A stretch of 54,393 nt of DNA from JBOGUF01 sp050696075. GTDB lineage: Bacteria > Chloroflexota > Chloroflexia > Thermomicrobiales > UBA6265. The stretch spans positions 1 to 54,393 of the forward strand of contig JBOGUF010000071.1 in assembly GCA_050696075.1 (NCBI GenBank). Direction: 5' to 3'. Positions 24,163-32,057 of this stretch are shown here, piece after piece. A program made the translations under genes and the position numbers. Under the pieces are notes generated by a model. The model did no database searches, was not told the DNA's origin, and saw only the letters and a program-made list of their open reading frames with translations. Each line of letters starts with the position of its first letter. Within the stretch, counting starts at the first letter, position 1.

Positions 24163-26400
24163 ATGGCATCCACCCCGGCAGTTGAGGCGACCAGCGAGGC
24201 GATCGAGGAGCACCCCCGCAGCGGGCACGGCGAGGCGCCGGGCACCTTTGCCGAGCGGTACGAACGCGCCCTGAGCAATAAGCGGCTATCTCGAAACGTC
24301 ACCCGCTACCAGCAGAACTGGCGCGTCACCCGCGGCCGGGCGATGGAGGAGATCGCCTTCGACGATCTTCGGGCCGAATTGAAAGCGGCCAAGACGCGGG
24401 CGATCGACGAACTCGATCACTACCTCGATGAGTTCACGAAGGCCGCCGAACGGGCGGGCGCCCACGTCCATCTCGCCGTCGACGCCGACGCCGCGAACCG
24501 GATCGTGCAGCGGATCGCCGAGCAACACGGGGCGACGGTGATCGCCAAGTCGAAGTCGATGGTGAGCGAGGAGATCGACCTCAACCACCGCTTCCACGAC
24601 CTCGGGATCGAGCCGGTCGAGACCGACATGGGGGAATGGCTGGTGCAACTCGCCGGCCAGCGCCCCAGCCACATCGTCGGTCCAGCCCTGCACATGGGGC
24701 GCGAGGACGTGGCCGAGTTGTACCAGGAGAAGCTCGACGCAACACTGCCGCCGGACGACATCGAGGCGTTGGTGCGCTTCGGCCGGGATCAGATCCGCCC
24801 GGTCTTCTTCCGCGCCGGCATCGGCATGACCGGGGCGAACGGTCTCATTGCCGAAACCGGGACGGTGATGCTCGTCACCAACGAGGGGAACGGCCGCCTC
24901 GCCTCGTCTGTGCCGCCAGTCCACGTCGTGCTCGCGGGGATCGAGAAGCTGCTGCCGACCTGGGACGACGCGGTGACGCAGATGCGCATCCTCGGCCGCA
25001 GCGGCACCGGTCAACGAATGACCGTTTACACCACCTTCATTACCGGCCCGACGCCGGGCCACGAGATGCACATCGTTTTGGTCGACAACGGCCGGCGGAA
25101 GATGCGCGCCTTTCCCGAGTTCCGCGAGGCGCTGCATTGCATCCGGTGTGGCGCCTGCGCCAACGTCTGCCCGCCCTATCGCGAGGTCGGCGGTCATGTC
25201 TTCGGCCATATTTACACCGGCGCGATCGGCCTGGTGGTGACCCCATTCCATCATGGCCTCGACGCCGCGGCCAAGCCACAAAGTCTCTGCCTCTCCTGCA
25301 ATGCCTGCGAAACGGTCTGCCCGGTCGACATCCCGCTGCCGCGCCAGATTCTCGACGTACGGAAGATGGTCGTGCGGGCGAAGGGGTTGCCGGCGGCGAA
25401 ACGGATCATCCTGACCGCCTACGCCCGTCCGCGCGCGTTCGATCTCCTCACCCGGATCGGCAGCCGGGCGCAGCGGCCATTGCAGCGCGGTAGCTTCGTC
25501 CGCGGGCGCCGCGTGCCGATCCTGCGCAAGCAGACGCGCTGGCGGAGCATGCCCGCGCTGCCACGACGGCCGTTGCGCGACCGGATCGAGGCGACTGACG
25601 TCGACTCGACCTGGCCACCGGTGATGCCCAACGGGGCGGCCGGCAAGATAGTCGCGCTCTTCCCCGGCTGCCTGACCGACCGCCTCTACCCGGAGCAGGG
25701 CGAGGCGATCATCGATACGCTGCGCGCCCTCGGCGCCCGCGTCGTCTTTCCGCGAGGACTGCATTGCTGCGGCCTGCCCGCCGCCAATTCCGGCGACGAC
25801 CGGCACGCCCGGAAGATGGCCAAGCAGACGATCGCCGCCCTCGAACGGGCGCGGGCCGACGTCATCCTCTCCGGCAGCGCGAGCTGCGTCGCGATGTTGA
25901 CCCAGGACTACCGGCACATGTTCCGCGACGACCCGGCCTGGCAGACGCGGGCCGAATGGCTCGCCAGCCGGGTGATGGACTTCACGACCTTCCTTGACCG
26001 GGTCGCCGCGCTTCCCGCCGGGAGCCTTGCCGGACCCGCCCGCGAAGTCGTGACCTACCACGACTCCTGCCAGGGGCTCAACGCCCTTGGCCTGCGCGAG
26101 GAGCCGCGCCGCATTCTGCGGGACGTTCTCGGCTACGAGGTTCGCGAGCTTGAGGAGAACACCCTCTGCTGCGGCTTCGGCGGCTCCTTCAGCTTCGACT
26201 ACCCCGAGGTCGCGGAACGGCTGATGAACCGCAAACTCGACAACGCCCAAGCCACCGGCGCCCCCATCGTCGTCACCGACAACCAGGGCTGCATCCTGCA
26301 TCTCCGCGGCGGCTGCGACGCTGGAAAGCGGCCCTTGCAGGTGCGGCACATGGCGGAGTTCGTGGCGGAACGATTGCGGGAGATCATGGCACGATCGTAG
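24163..26400 (+). CDS. LutB-LutA fusion, iron-sulfur lactate oxidation protein
   Basis: 745 aa, about the sum of LutB (470) and LutA (240). N-terminal LUD domain (IAKSKSMVSEEIDLNHRF; GMTGANGLIAETGTVMLVTNEGN), two 4Fe-4S motifs CIRCGACANVCP and CLSCNACETVCPVDIP, then two CCG domains with LFPGCLTDRLYPEQG, HCCGLPAANSGD, YHDSCQGLNALG and NTLCCGFGGSFSFDYPEVAERL. In most bacteria these are separate genes. ATG 24163 with GAGGTAGGA upstream. With LutC it should pass electrons from L-lactate (or a related 2-hydroxy acid) to a membrane carrier. Confidence 0.92.
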   Translation: MASTPAVEATSEAIEEHPRSGHGEAPGTFAERYERALSNKRLSRNVTRYQQNWRVTRGRAMEEIAFDDLRAELKAAKTRAIDELDHYLDEFTKAAERAGAHVHLAVDADAANRIVQRIAEQHGATVIAKSKSMVSEEIDLNHRFHDLGIEPVETDMGEWLVQLAGQRPSHIVGPALHMGREDVAELYQEKLDATLPPDDIEALVRFGRDQIRPVFFRAGIGMTGANGLIAETGTVMLVTNEGNGRLASSVPPVHVVLAGIEKLLPTWDDAVTQMRILGRSGTGQRMTVYTTFITGPTPGHEMHIVLVDNGRRKMRAFPEFREALHCIRCGACANVCPPYREVGGHVFGHIYTGAIGLVVTPFHHGLDAAAKPQSLCLSCNACETVCPVDIPLPRQILDVRKMVVRAKGLPAAKRIILTAYARPRAFDLLTRIGSRAQRPLQRGSFVRGRRVPILRKQTRWRSMPALPRRPLRDRIEATDVDSTWPPVMPNGAAGKIVALFPGCLTDRLYPEQGEAIIDTLRALGARVVFPRGLHCCGLPAANSGDDRHARKMAKQTIAALERARADVILSGSASCVAMLTQDYRHMFRDDPAWQTRAEWLASRVMDFTTFLDRVAALPAGSLAGPAREVVTYHDSCQGLNALGLREEPRRILRDVLGYEVRELEENTLCCGFGGSFSFDYPEVAERLMNRKLDNAQATGAPIVVTDNQGCILHLRGGCDAGKRPLQVRHMAEFVAERLREIMARS

Positions 26401-26513
26401 TCCGATTACACGCTGGCTGAAGATGTCACCGAGCCGTCGGCGACATGGTAAGGTTTGTGGTGTCGCCAGTCGTCAGCGGCATCGAGCAGGGTTCGACTGC
26501 GGAAGATGAAGGA

Positions 26514-26840
26514 ATGAGGAGGACGTTCTTCCGCATCGTCAGGTCGGACCCACCGACTGAAGAGGACTTCCTATCGCCACAGGCACTTGCGGTACCGCTC
26601 TGGGATCCTGATCCAGAAAAGCTCCGAATGGCGGAGGGAGTGTCGGTCTTCAATACAGAGATCCAGGCGAGGAACAAAGCGCGTGCCTATCCACGAAAGG
26701 GACGGTTTCTTGCCCTGCTACTGATCGAAGAAGATGGACCGATCACCTTCGAGAGAACTGGACGCGACCGTGGACATCACACGTTATGGGGAGATCCCCA
26801 AGAAATGCTCCGGCGTGTGGAGCGAGTGATCGAAGTTTGA
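26514..26840 (+). CDS. Small unknown protein A (intact copy)
   Basis: 108 aa. MRRTFFRIVRSDPPTEEDFLS at the start, then EGVSVFNTEIQARNKARAYP, and TFERTGRDRGHHTLWGDPQEML near the end. The start at 26514 is chosen because the conserved-looking sequence begins there; an ATG at 26445 would add 23 residues. A decayed second copy of its C-terminus lies at 27170-27298, showing a duplicated module with the next gene. Function unknown. Confidence 0.6.
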   Translation: MRRTFFRIVRSDPPTEEDFLSPQALAVPLWDPDPEKLRMAEGVSVFNTEIQARNKARAYPRKGRFLALLLIEEDGPITFERTGRDRGHHTLWGDPQEMLRRVERVIEV

Positions 26841-26887
26841 ACATGCACCTACTATTCCCGAAGGTAGGTCGCACCGGGGGCAGAGTT

Positions 26888-27139
26888 ATGGCATTCGAGC
26901 TGTGGGACACCGAGACAAATAATCTCGTCGGCAATTACGACACACGGGAGGCCGCGCTCCAAATCGTCCAGAACGCAATCCAGGCGCATGGTGTGGATGC
27001 GACGGCCCGTCTGGCTCTCGGTTATGAGGATCGCCAAGGGCGCACAACGCTCATCGCACAGGGAACCGATCTGATCGAGCTCGCGCAACGTCGGCCGGCG
27101 ATTCGTGGCCAACACGAATCGCTCGCGAGACCGGCGTGA
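26888..27139 (+). CDS. Small unknown protein B, copy 1
   Basis: 83 aa from ATG 26888 behind GGGGGCAGAG. MAFELWDTETNNLVGNYDTRE, then LALGYEDRQGRTTLIAQGTDLIELA. It is clearly paralogous to the gene at 27253 (LWDxDTxxxLGxYDT; GxxLxxxA). Follows protein A by 47 bases. Function unknown. Confidence 0.6.
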   Translation: MAFELWDTETNNLVGNYDTREAALQIVQNAIQAHGVDATARLALGYEDRQGRTTLIAQGTDLIELAQRRPAIRGQHESLARPA

Positions 27140-27169
27140 TGCAGGGCAGGGCGCGATTCAGGTCCCCTT

Positions 27170-27298
27170 GAGAACAGTGCGATCCGTATCGAACGGACGA
27201 CCCGTCACCGAAGCCACTTCACGTTGTGGGGAACACGCGAGGAACTGCTGCGATGCGTCGCACGAGCCCAACCAATACCGAGGGGCCGACCGCGATAG
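27170..27298 (+). pseudogene. Remnant of a second copy of protein A
   Basis: Frame from 27170 reads NSAIRIERTTRHRSHFTLWG, then TREELLRCVARAQP, ending TAG at 27296-27298. It aligns with TFERTGRDRGHHTLWGDPQEMLRRVERV of the intact gene. The N-terminal two-thirds is missing (a TGA lies at 27137-27139). Confidence 0.7.
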
Positions 27299-27540
27299 TG
27301 AGATCGGGTTCGACCTTCTATAGCCTGTGGGACGTGGATACCGGCACCAGTCTCGGGACCTACGACACCGAGGAAGAAGTGTGGGAGATCATTCTCGCGC
27401 TGGTTGAGGCGAACGGCCCGGAGTACGCTGACGCTCTTGACCTCGCACTGGAGGACACCGAAGGCGCCCATCAGCCGATCGCCGCGGGATCCGAACTCGT
27501 AGCGATGGCTGAGTCTGCCGGACACGCAAGGACACGCTGA
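27253..27540 (+). CDS. Small unknown protein B, copy 2
   Basis: 95 aa. ATG 27253 with GAGGAA about 8 bases upstream. TFYSLWDVDTGTSLGTYDTEEE, then DALDLALEDTEGAHQPIAAGSELVAMAE, parallels copy 1. It overlaps the tail of the decayed protein A copy. The pair order A-B, A-B indicates a duplication of the two genes. Confidence 0.55.
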   Translation: MRRTSPTNTEGPTAIVRSGSTFYSLWDVDTGTSLGTYDTEEEVWEIILALVEANGPEYADALDLALEDTEGAHQPIAAGSELVAMAESAGHARTR

Positions 27541-27635
27541 CGTCGGTGGCCGACTCAGCGCCGGTGGATAGCAAGGTTTCTGTGCTGGTAACACCTCATA
27601 ACGACACGCGGTGACCGCCGCGGGAGGAACCAACT

Positions 27636-28508
27636 GTGCCGCTTTGTCTCTACCGTTCTGGCCACGTCGGCGGGCCACGACTTGGGCTGATTGTAGGTGA
27701 GCGAGTGATCGGGGTCGCGGCGGCGGGTGGCCCGCACACGCTGGCCGACGCACTCTCGATGCCGCTCGCGGATTTGCGCGCCCACCTGGACGGCGTTGTC
27801 GCCAACGCGGGTGAGGGCGAACCGCTTGCCTCTGTTCACTTCGCGGCGCCGATCGACCGTCAGGAGGTGTGGGCGGCGGGTGTGACCTACCTCCGCAGCC
27901 GCGACGCGCGGATGGAGGAATCGACCCAAGAGGACGTCTACGAGCGCGTCTACGACGCCGAACGGCCGGAGCTTTTCCTCAAAGCGACGCCAAACCGCGT
28001 TGCCGGCCCCGGCGAGCCGATCGCGATTCGCGGCGATTCCACCTGGGACGTGCCAGAACCGGAACTCGCCCTGGTGATCAACCGGGAGGGCGAAACGGTC
28101 GGCTACACGGTCGGCAACGACGTCTCGTCGCGCAGCATCGAAGGCGAGAACCCCCTCTACCTGCCGCAGGCCAAGGTGTACGCCAAGTGCGCCGCCATCG
28201 GACCGGTGGTTGCCCTCGCTTGGGAACTCGCCGATACGTCCGATTTGGCCCTCCGGCTCGTTATTCGCCGCGACGGCGAGGACCTCTTTAACGGCTCGAC
28301 GTCGACGGCGCAGATCCACCGGCCGCTCGCCGAGTTGGTCAAATTCCTGCGCCGCCACAACGAGTTCCCGTACGGCGTGATACTGATGACCGGCACCGGC
28401 ATCATCCCGCCGAGCGAGTTCACGCTCGAAGACGGCGACGAAGTCGAGATCGCCATCGACGGCATTGGCAGCCTGGTCAACCCGGTGGTCCGGTTGGCGA
28501 CGGATTAG
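27636..28508 (+). CDS. Fumarylacetoacetate hydrolase family protein
   Basis: 290 aa. FAH fold with VWAAGVTYLRSRDARMEES, RPELFLKATPNRVAGPGEPI, then PEPELALVINREGE (metal-binding Glu), VGNDVSSRSIEGENPLYLPQAKVY and GTGIIPPSEFTLEDGDEVEI. The GNDVSS/GENPLYLPQAK pattern is like 2-keto-3-deoxy-D-arabinonate dehydratases of this family. Diketo-acid hydrolases of deoxy-sugar pathways are an alternative. GTG start at 27636 with GGGAGGAAC. Probably the next enzyme after the UxaA dehydratase. Confidence 0.88.
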   Translation: MPLCLYRSGHVGGPRLGLIVGERVIGVAAAGGPHTLADALSMPLADLRAHLDGVVANAGEGEPLASVHFAAPIDRQEVWAAGVTYLRSRDARMEESTQEDVYERVYDAERPELFLKATPNRVAGPGEPIAIRGDSTWDVPEPELALVINREGETVGYTVGNDVSSRSIEGENPLYLPQAKVYAKCAAIGPVVALAWELADTSDLALRLVIRRDGEDLFNGSTSTAQIHRPLAELVKFLRRHNEFPYGVILMTGTGIIPPSEFTLEDGDEVEIAIDGIGSLVNPVVRLATD

Positions 28509-28537
28509 CGTCCACCGCCAACCGGAGAGCGCCACGA

Positions 28538-28825
28538 TCAGGTGCCCTCTTCGGCCGCTGCTTCGCGCAGCGTGAACTTGCTATCGGCGTCTTCCGGGAA
28601 GTCGAGTACCGCGCCGGAGAGGGGGTCGCTCAGCGGCGCCGGGACGACCATCAGCGGCTCGCCGTTGCGGTCGATCACCTCGTCCCGCTCGCTCGGCTTG
28701 ATCAGGTCGAAGCGCAGTCCGCCGTCTTGTCCGACGCCGATCCCGATCACTTGATCTTGGCTCAGGCCGCCCATCTGCCGCATTTGCTCCAGCTTGTCAA
28801 GTGCGCGGTCGGTGACGTGCACCAT
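28538..28825 (-). CDS. HesB/IscA-fold protein lacking cysteines
   Basis: 95 aa. MVHVTDRALDKLEQM, GLRFDLIKPSERDEVIDRNGEPLMVV, then DPLSGAVLDFPED follow the HesB/IscA outline, but none of the three conserved cluster-binding Cys is present, so cluster assembly is unlikely. ATG 28825 with GGAGGAA about 8 bases upstream. The role of Cys-less relatives is not known to me. Confidence 0.7.
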   Translation of the reverse strand: MVHVTDRALDKLEQMRQMGGLSQDQVIGIGVGQDGGLRFDLIKPSERDEVIDRNGEPLMVVPAPLSDPLSGAVLDFPEDADSKFTLREAAAEEGT

Positions 28826-29013
28826 AGGAATGCTTCCTCCATTCGATAAGGCAGCAACAAGGCTGACGCACCAGGTGCGCGACAACTGAAGCCGCCCACA
28901 TGTACAGGGAACGACGGCGCGGACGCACCGCCACTGCTGTCGGCCCGCACATCCTATGCCACGCGGCCACGCCAAGCCGGCGGTGTGACGCACGGCAGAC
29001 CCAATCGCACGAC

Positions 29014-29042
29014 TTGACGGGAAGATTAGATAAGACTATAAA
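29014..29042 (+). promoter_or_regulatory. Sigma-70-type promoter of the phn operon
   Basis: TTGACG (29014-29019), exactly 17 bases, then TATAAA (29037-29042), in a markedly AT-rich patch. It is about 175 bases upstream of phnD, leaving a long leader. It gives the best consensus match seen in the window. Confidence 0.7.
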
Positions 29043-29218
29043 TAGATAATGCTGAGACCAATTCATAAATTAGATGCGCTGCTTGCGGGCCGGGGGTCCC
29101 TCGCCCCATGGCTCGCCGCACGCGAAGGTCACCAGCAGAACGCCGTTCAAGCTGTGTTCGATCCCCGCGGCTGACCTGGTCAGTCATGGTGGTTGCGATC
29201 ATCGAAGGAGGAACAAAG

Positions 29219-30157
29219 GTGAGTATCTCGAAGAACCAGTCACGGTGGAGCCGCGTTCGGCACCCATTGCTCGTCACGCTGCTCGTGCTGGCGATGGTGG
29301 GGACGGCGGTCGCGGGTGGGGCGCGGCCCAGTCAAGCCGGTCAAGCGACAGCGTCGCCTACCGTCGACGAGCTCGTCATCAGCTTCACGCCGGAGGCCGC
29401 TCCAATTGAGCTTGAGATCAACGTGCAGGCCTTTGCCGCGTTTCTGTCGAGTGAGCTCGGCATGCCGGTGACCGCGCGGGTCGATGCCGACTACGCGGGC
29501 ACCGTCGAGGCCATGCGCGCGGGACACGCCCACATCGCCTTCTTGTCGCCGCTGGCATCGGCCCTCGCGCATGAGGTCGCCGGCGCCCGGATGATTCTCG
29601 CGGAGGAGCGCAACGGTCTCCCGTACTACTTCTCCCGTTTTTGGGTCCGAACGGACAGCGGCATTGAGAGCCTCGACCAACTGGAAGGCAAAGTCGTCGC
29701 CTTCAACGATCCGCTCTCGGCCTCCGGCTACCTCTTTCCGGTGGACAACCTGATCAAGGAGGGGCTGATCGAAGAGGCCGACGACATCCACGAGTTCTTC
29801 GGCGGCGTCTACTTCGCCGGCGGCACAGAACTGTCGATGCGGGCGCTGGTCAATGGGTTTGTTGACGCCGCGGGTGTCTCGATGTACGCGTCCGAGGTCT
29901 TCTTGACCCCGGAAGAGCGCGAGCAGGTCACCCATATCGCCGAGCATGGGCCGATCCCGAACCATGGAATCGCGGTGAGCGGCGATCTCCCGGACGAGCT
30001 GGTGGAGCGGATCACGCTCGCCCTCCTCAAGCTGAATGAGCCCGAGCACAATCAGATCCTCCAGGATATCTATGGATGGGAAAGGATTGTGCCGGTCGAT
30101 ACCGAGCTGTACCTGCCGCTGATCGAGTTGGCGAAGGACGCCGGCATCCTTGATTAG
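29219..30157 (+). CDS. phnD: Phosphate/phosphite/phosphonate ABC transporter, binding protein
   Basis: 312 aa. Signal peptide (LLVTLLVLAMVGTAVAGG), then the PhnD layout: GTVEAMRAGHAHIAFLSPLA, SLDQLEGKVVAFNDPLSASGYLFP, AALVNGFVDAAGVSMYAS-like region. It starts at GTG 29219 with AAGGAGGAAC upstream. First gene of phnD-phnC-phnE; the set imports an oxidised or reduced phosphorus compound, but no phosphonate C-P lyase or phosphite dehydrogenase is near, so the substrate is open. Confidence 0.88.
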   Translation: MSISKNQSRWSRVRHPLLVTLLVLAMVGTAVAGGARPSQAGQATASPTVDELVISFTPEAAPIELEINVQAFAAFLSSELGMPVTARVDADYAGTVEAMRAGHAHIAFLSPLASALAHEVAGARMILAEERNGLPYYFSRFWVRTDSGIESLDQLEGKVVAFNDPLSASGYLFPVDNLIKEGLIEEADDIHEFFGGVYFAGGTELSMRALVNGFVDAAGVSMYASEVFLTPEEREQVTHIAEHGPIPNHGIAVSGDLPDELVERITLALLKLNEPEHNQILQDIYGWERIVPVDTELYLPLIELAKDAGILD

Positions 30158-30167
30158 CGATGGGATC

Positions 30168-30974
30168 ATGACGACGCGAGGCGACCCGCTGATCATCGCC
30201 GATGGTCTCGGGGTTTCCTTTCCGGCGCCTTCAGGGTCGTGCCACGTCACGGCCCTGGAGGATCTGTCCCTGGTCGTTCGTGAAGGCGAGTTCCTGGCGG
30301 TCATTGGACCGAGCGGAGCCGGCAAGACCACGCTGTTGCGGGCCTGCACCGGTTTCGCTCGGCCCTCAACCGGGCGGCTGGAGGTGCTCGGGGTTGACGT
30401 GGCGCGCGCCGGCGCCGATGAGCTGTATGGGCTGCGCCGGAATGTCGCGATGATCTTTCAACAGTACCATCTCGTGGAGCGCGCGACCGCGTTAGAGAAC
30501 GTGGTCTACGGCCGACTCGGCCATGTCAGCACTCTGCGCAGCCTGTTTGGCGTCTTCCAGGATGGCGACCGGCGGCGGGCCTACGACGTCCTGGCGGAGC
30601 TGGGATTGGCTCACCGCGCCACGCAGCGGGTTGACCGGCTCTCGGGGGGTGAGCGCCAGCGGGTGGCGGTTGCCCGCGCCCTGATGCAGGAGCCGCGCAT
30701 CGTGCTGGCGGATGAGCCGGCAGCCAGCCTCGATGTCTCCCTCGCGCAATTCGTCCTCGAAACCTTGCAGGCAGTCAACCGCGAACGGGGCGTGACCGTT
30801 CTCGTCAATCTCCACGACGTCGAGCTCGCCATGCAGTTTGCCACGCGGGTCGTCGCCCTCCAGCGAGGACGGCTGTTCTTTGATGGAACGCCCGACCACG
30901 TGACACCCAAGGTTTTGGCAACGATCTACGGTGGAAGACAGGTGGCAGTTGGCAGCGCATTCTCGTGCCGGTAG
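30168..30974 (+). CDS. phnC: Phosphonate-type ABC transporter ATPase
   Basis: 268 aa. Walker A GPSGAGKTT (Lys53), Q-loop FQQYHLVERATALENV, signature LSGGERQRVAVARAL, Walker B IVLADEPAASLD and switch His in NLHDVELAM. It starts at ATG 30168, 11 bases after the phnD stop, with only a weak ribosome site, so translation is probably coupled. Confidence 0.9.
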   Translation: MTTRGDPLIIADGLGVSFPAPSGSCHVTALEDLSLVVREGEFLAVIGPSGAGKTTLLRACTGFARPSTGRLEVLGVDVARAGADELYGLRRNVAMIFQQYHLVERATALENVVYGRLGHVSTLRSLFGVFQDGDRRRAYDVLAELGLAHRATQRVDRLSGGERQRVAVARALMQEPRIVLADEPAASLDVSLAQFVLETLQAVNRERGVTVLVNLHDVELAMQFATRVVALQRGRLFFDGTPDHVTPKVLATIYGGRQVAVGSAFSCR

Positions 30975-31758
30975 CGTGCCCCATCCAGTCCCGAAACGGT
31001 CGATCGGCTCCTACCTGAAGTGGCTGCTCGTGGCCGCTCTCCTCGTTGCTTCCCACGTCTGGGCGTGGCGCGGTGTCGAAATGGACCTGGCGCAGGTCGC
31101 CCGCGGACTCCCGCACATGCGCGATTTCCTGACGCGGTCGTTCCCACCGAACTGGGCGGTGACTCAGACGGTCGCGGGAGCGGCGTTCGAGACGATCCAG
31201 ATCGCCATCATCGGCACGAGTGCCGGCGCGATCCTGGCGTTTCCACTCGGATTCCTGGCGGCGAGTAACGTCGTGCCCCCCTACGTGAGGGGCGCCGTGC
31301 GCACGTTGCTGAACGGCATTCGGAGTATCCCCCTCATCTTCTACGCCCTGTTCTTTGTCTCAGCGGTCGGCTTGGGTCCGTTGGCAGGCACGTTGGCCAC
31401 GATCCTGTATTCCGTGGGCATGCTCGGCAAGTTCTACTCCGAAGCCATTGAAACCATTGATCCGAAACCGGTGGAAGGCATCCTATCGACCGGGGCAACG
31501 AGGATCCAAGCGATCCGGTTCGGGGTCGTTCCCCAGGTGATGCCGCATTTCATCGCCTTCACTCTGTATCGCTTTGAGCTGAACTTTCGCGAGGGAGCGA
31601 TTCTCGGCTTGGTCGGCGCCGGTGGGATCGGCTTTTACATCACGCTCTACATCCGGAGCTTCGAGTACCATCGGGTGGCCACCGTGGCCGTCCTCATTCT
31701 CATCATGGTCGTTGCCATCGATGTGATGAGTTCCTACCTGCGGTCGAAAGTCGTCTGA
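30931..31758 (+). CDS. phnE: Phosphonate-type ABC transporter permease
   Basis: 275 aa from a GTG inside the end of phnC; a GTG at 30976, directly after the phnC stop, would give 260 aa and is equally plausible. About six hydrophobic helices and the permease EAA loop (LSTGATRIQAIRFGVVPQ, then LNFREGAILGLVGAGGIGF). Confidence 0.88.
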   Translation: MEDRWQLAAHSRAGSVPHPVPKRSIGSYLKWLLVAALLVASHVWAWRGVEMDLAQVARGLPHMRDFLTRSFPPNWAVTQTVAGAAFETIQIAIIGTSAGAILAFPLGFLAASNVVPPYVRGAVRTLLNGIRSIPLIFYALFFVSAVGLGPLAGTLATILYSVGMLGKFYSEAIETIDPKPVEGILSTGATRIQAIRFGVVPQVMPHFIAFTLYRFELNFREGAILGLVGAGGIGFYITLYIRSFEYHRVATVAVLILIMVVAIDVMSSYLRSKVV

Positions 31759-31910
31759 CAGACCGCACGGACAAGCCGGCGGTCATCGCATCTTCTGTCC
31801 CAGCCACGATTGGTTCGCGCCGTGGTGGAACGTCGATCCGGGAACGTCTGCACTCATGGCGGCTGACCGAACATGAACCCGCATAGGGTCCACCGGCCAA
31901 GCACCGGCAC

Positions 31911-31939
31911 TTGACTCTTGATGCCGCGCTCATTAACAT
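31911..31939 (+). promoter_or_regulatory. Probable promoter of the formate dehydrogenase operon
   Basis: TTGACT (31911-31916), 17 bases, TAACAT (31934-31939), 118 bases before the fdnG start. The rest of this roughly 300-base gap shows nothing else recognisable. Confidence 0.5.
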
Positions 31940-32057
31940 GGTGTTCAGCCAAGTGGACGGCCGAATCTTCTGCATTTCTCACAGCACAGCATCGCGATTC
32001 CCGCGGCGAGACGTTACACGGTCAGCGTAGTCAGTCAGCCCATGGACCCAGGAGGGC

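Noticed and set aside
24286..26349. 687-aa minus-strand ORF
   Set aside because: Antisense to the LutB-LutA fusion, whose iron-sulfur motifs fix the coding strand; the GC-rich codon bias opens the opposite frame.
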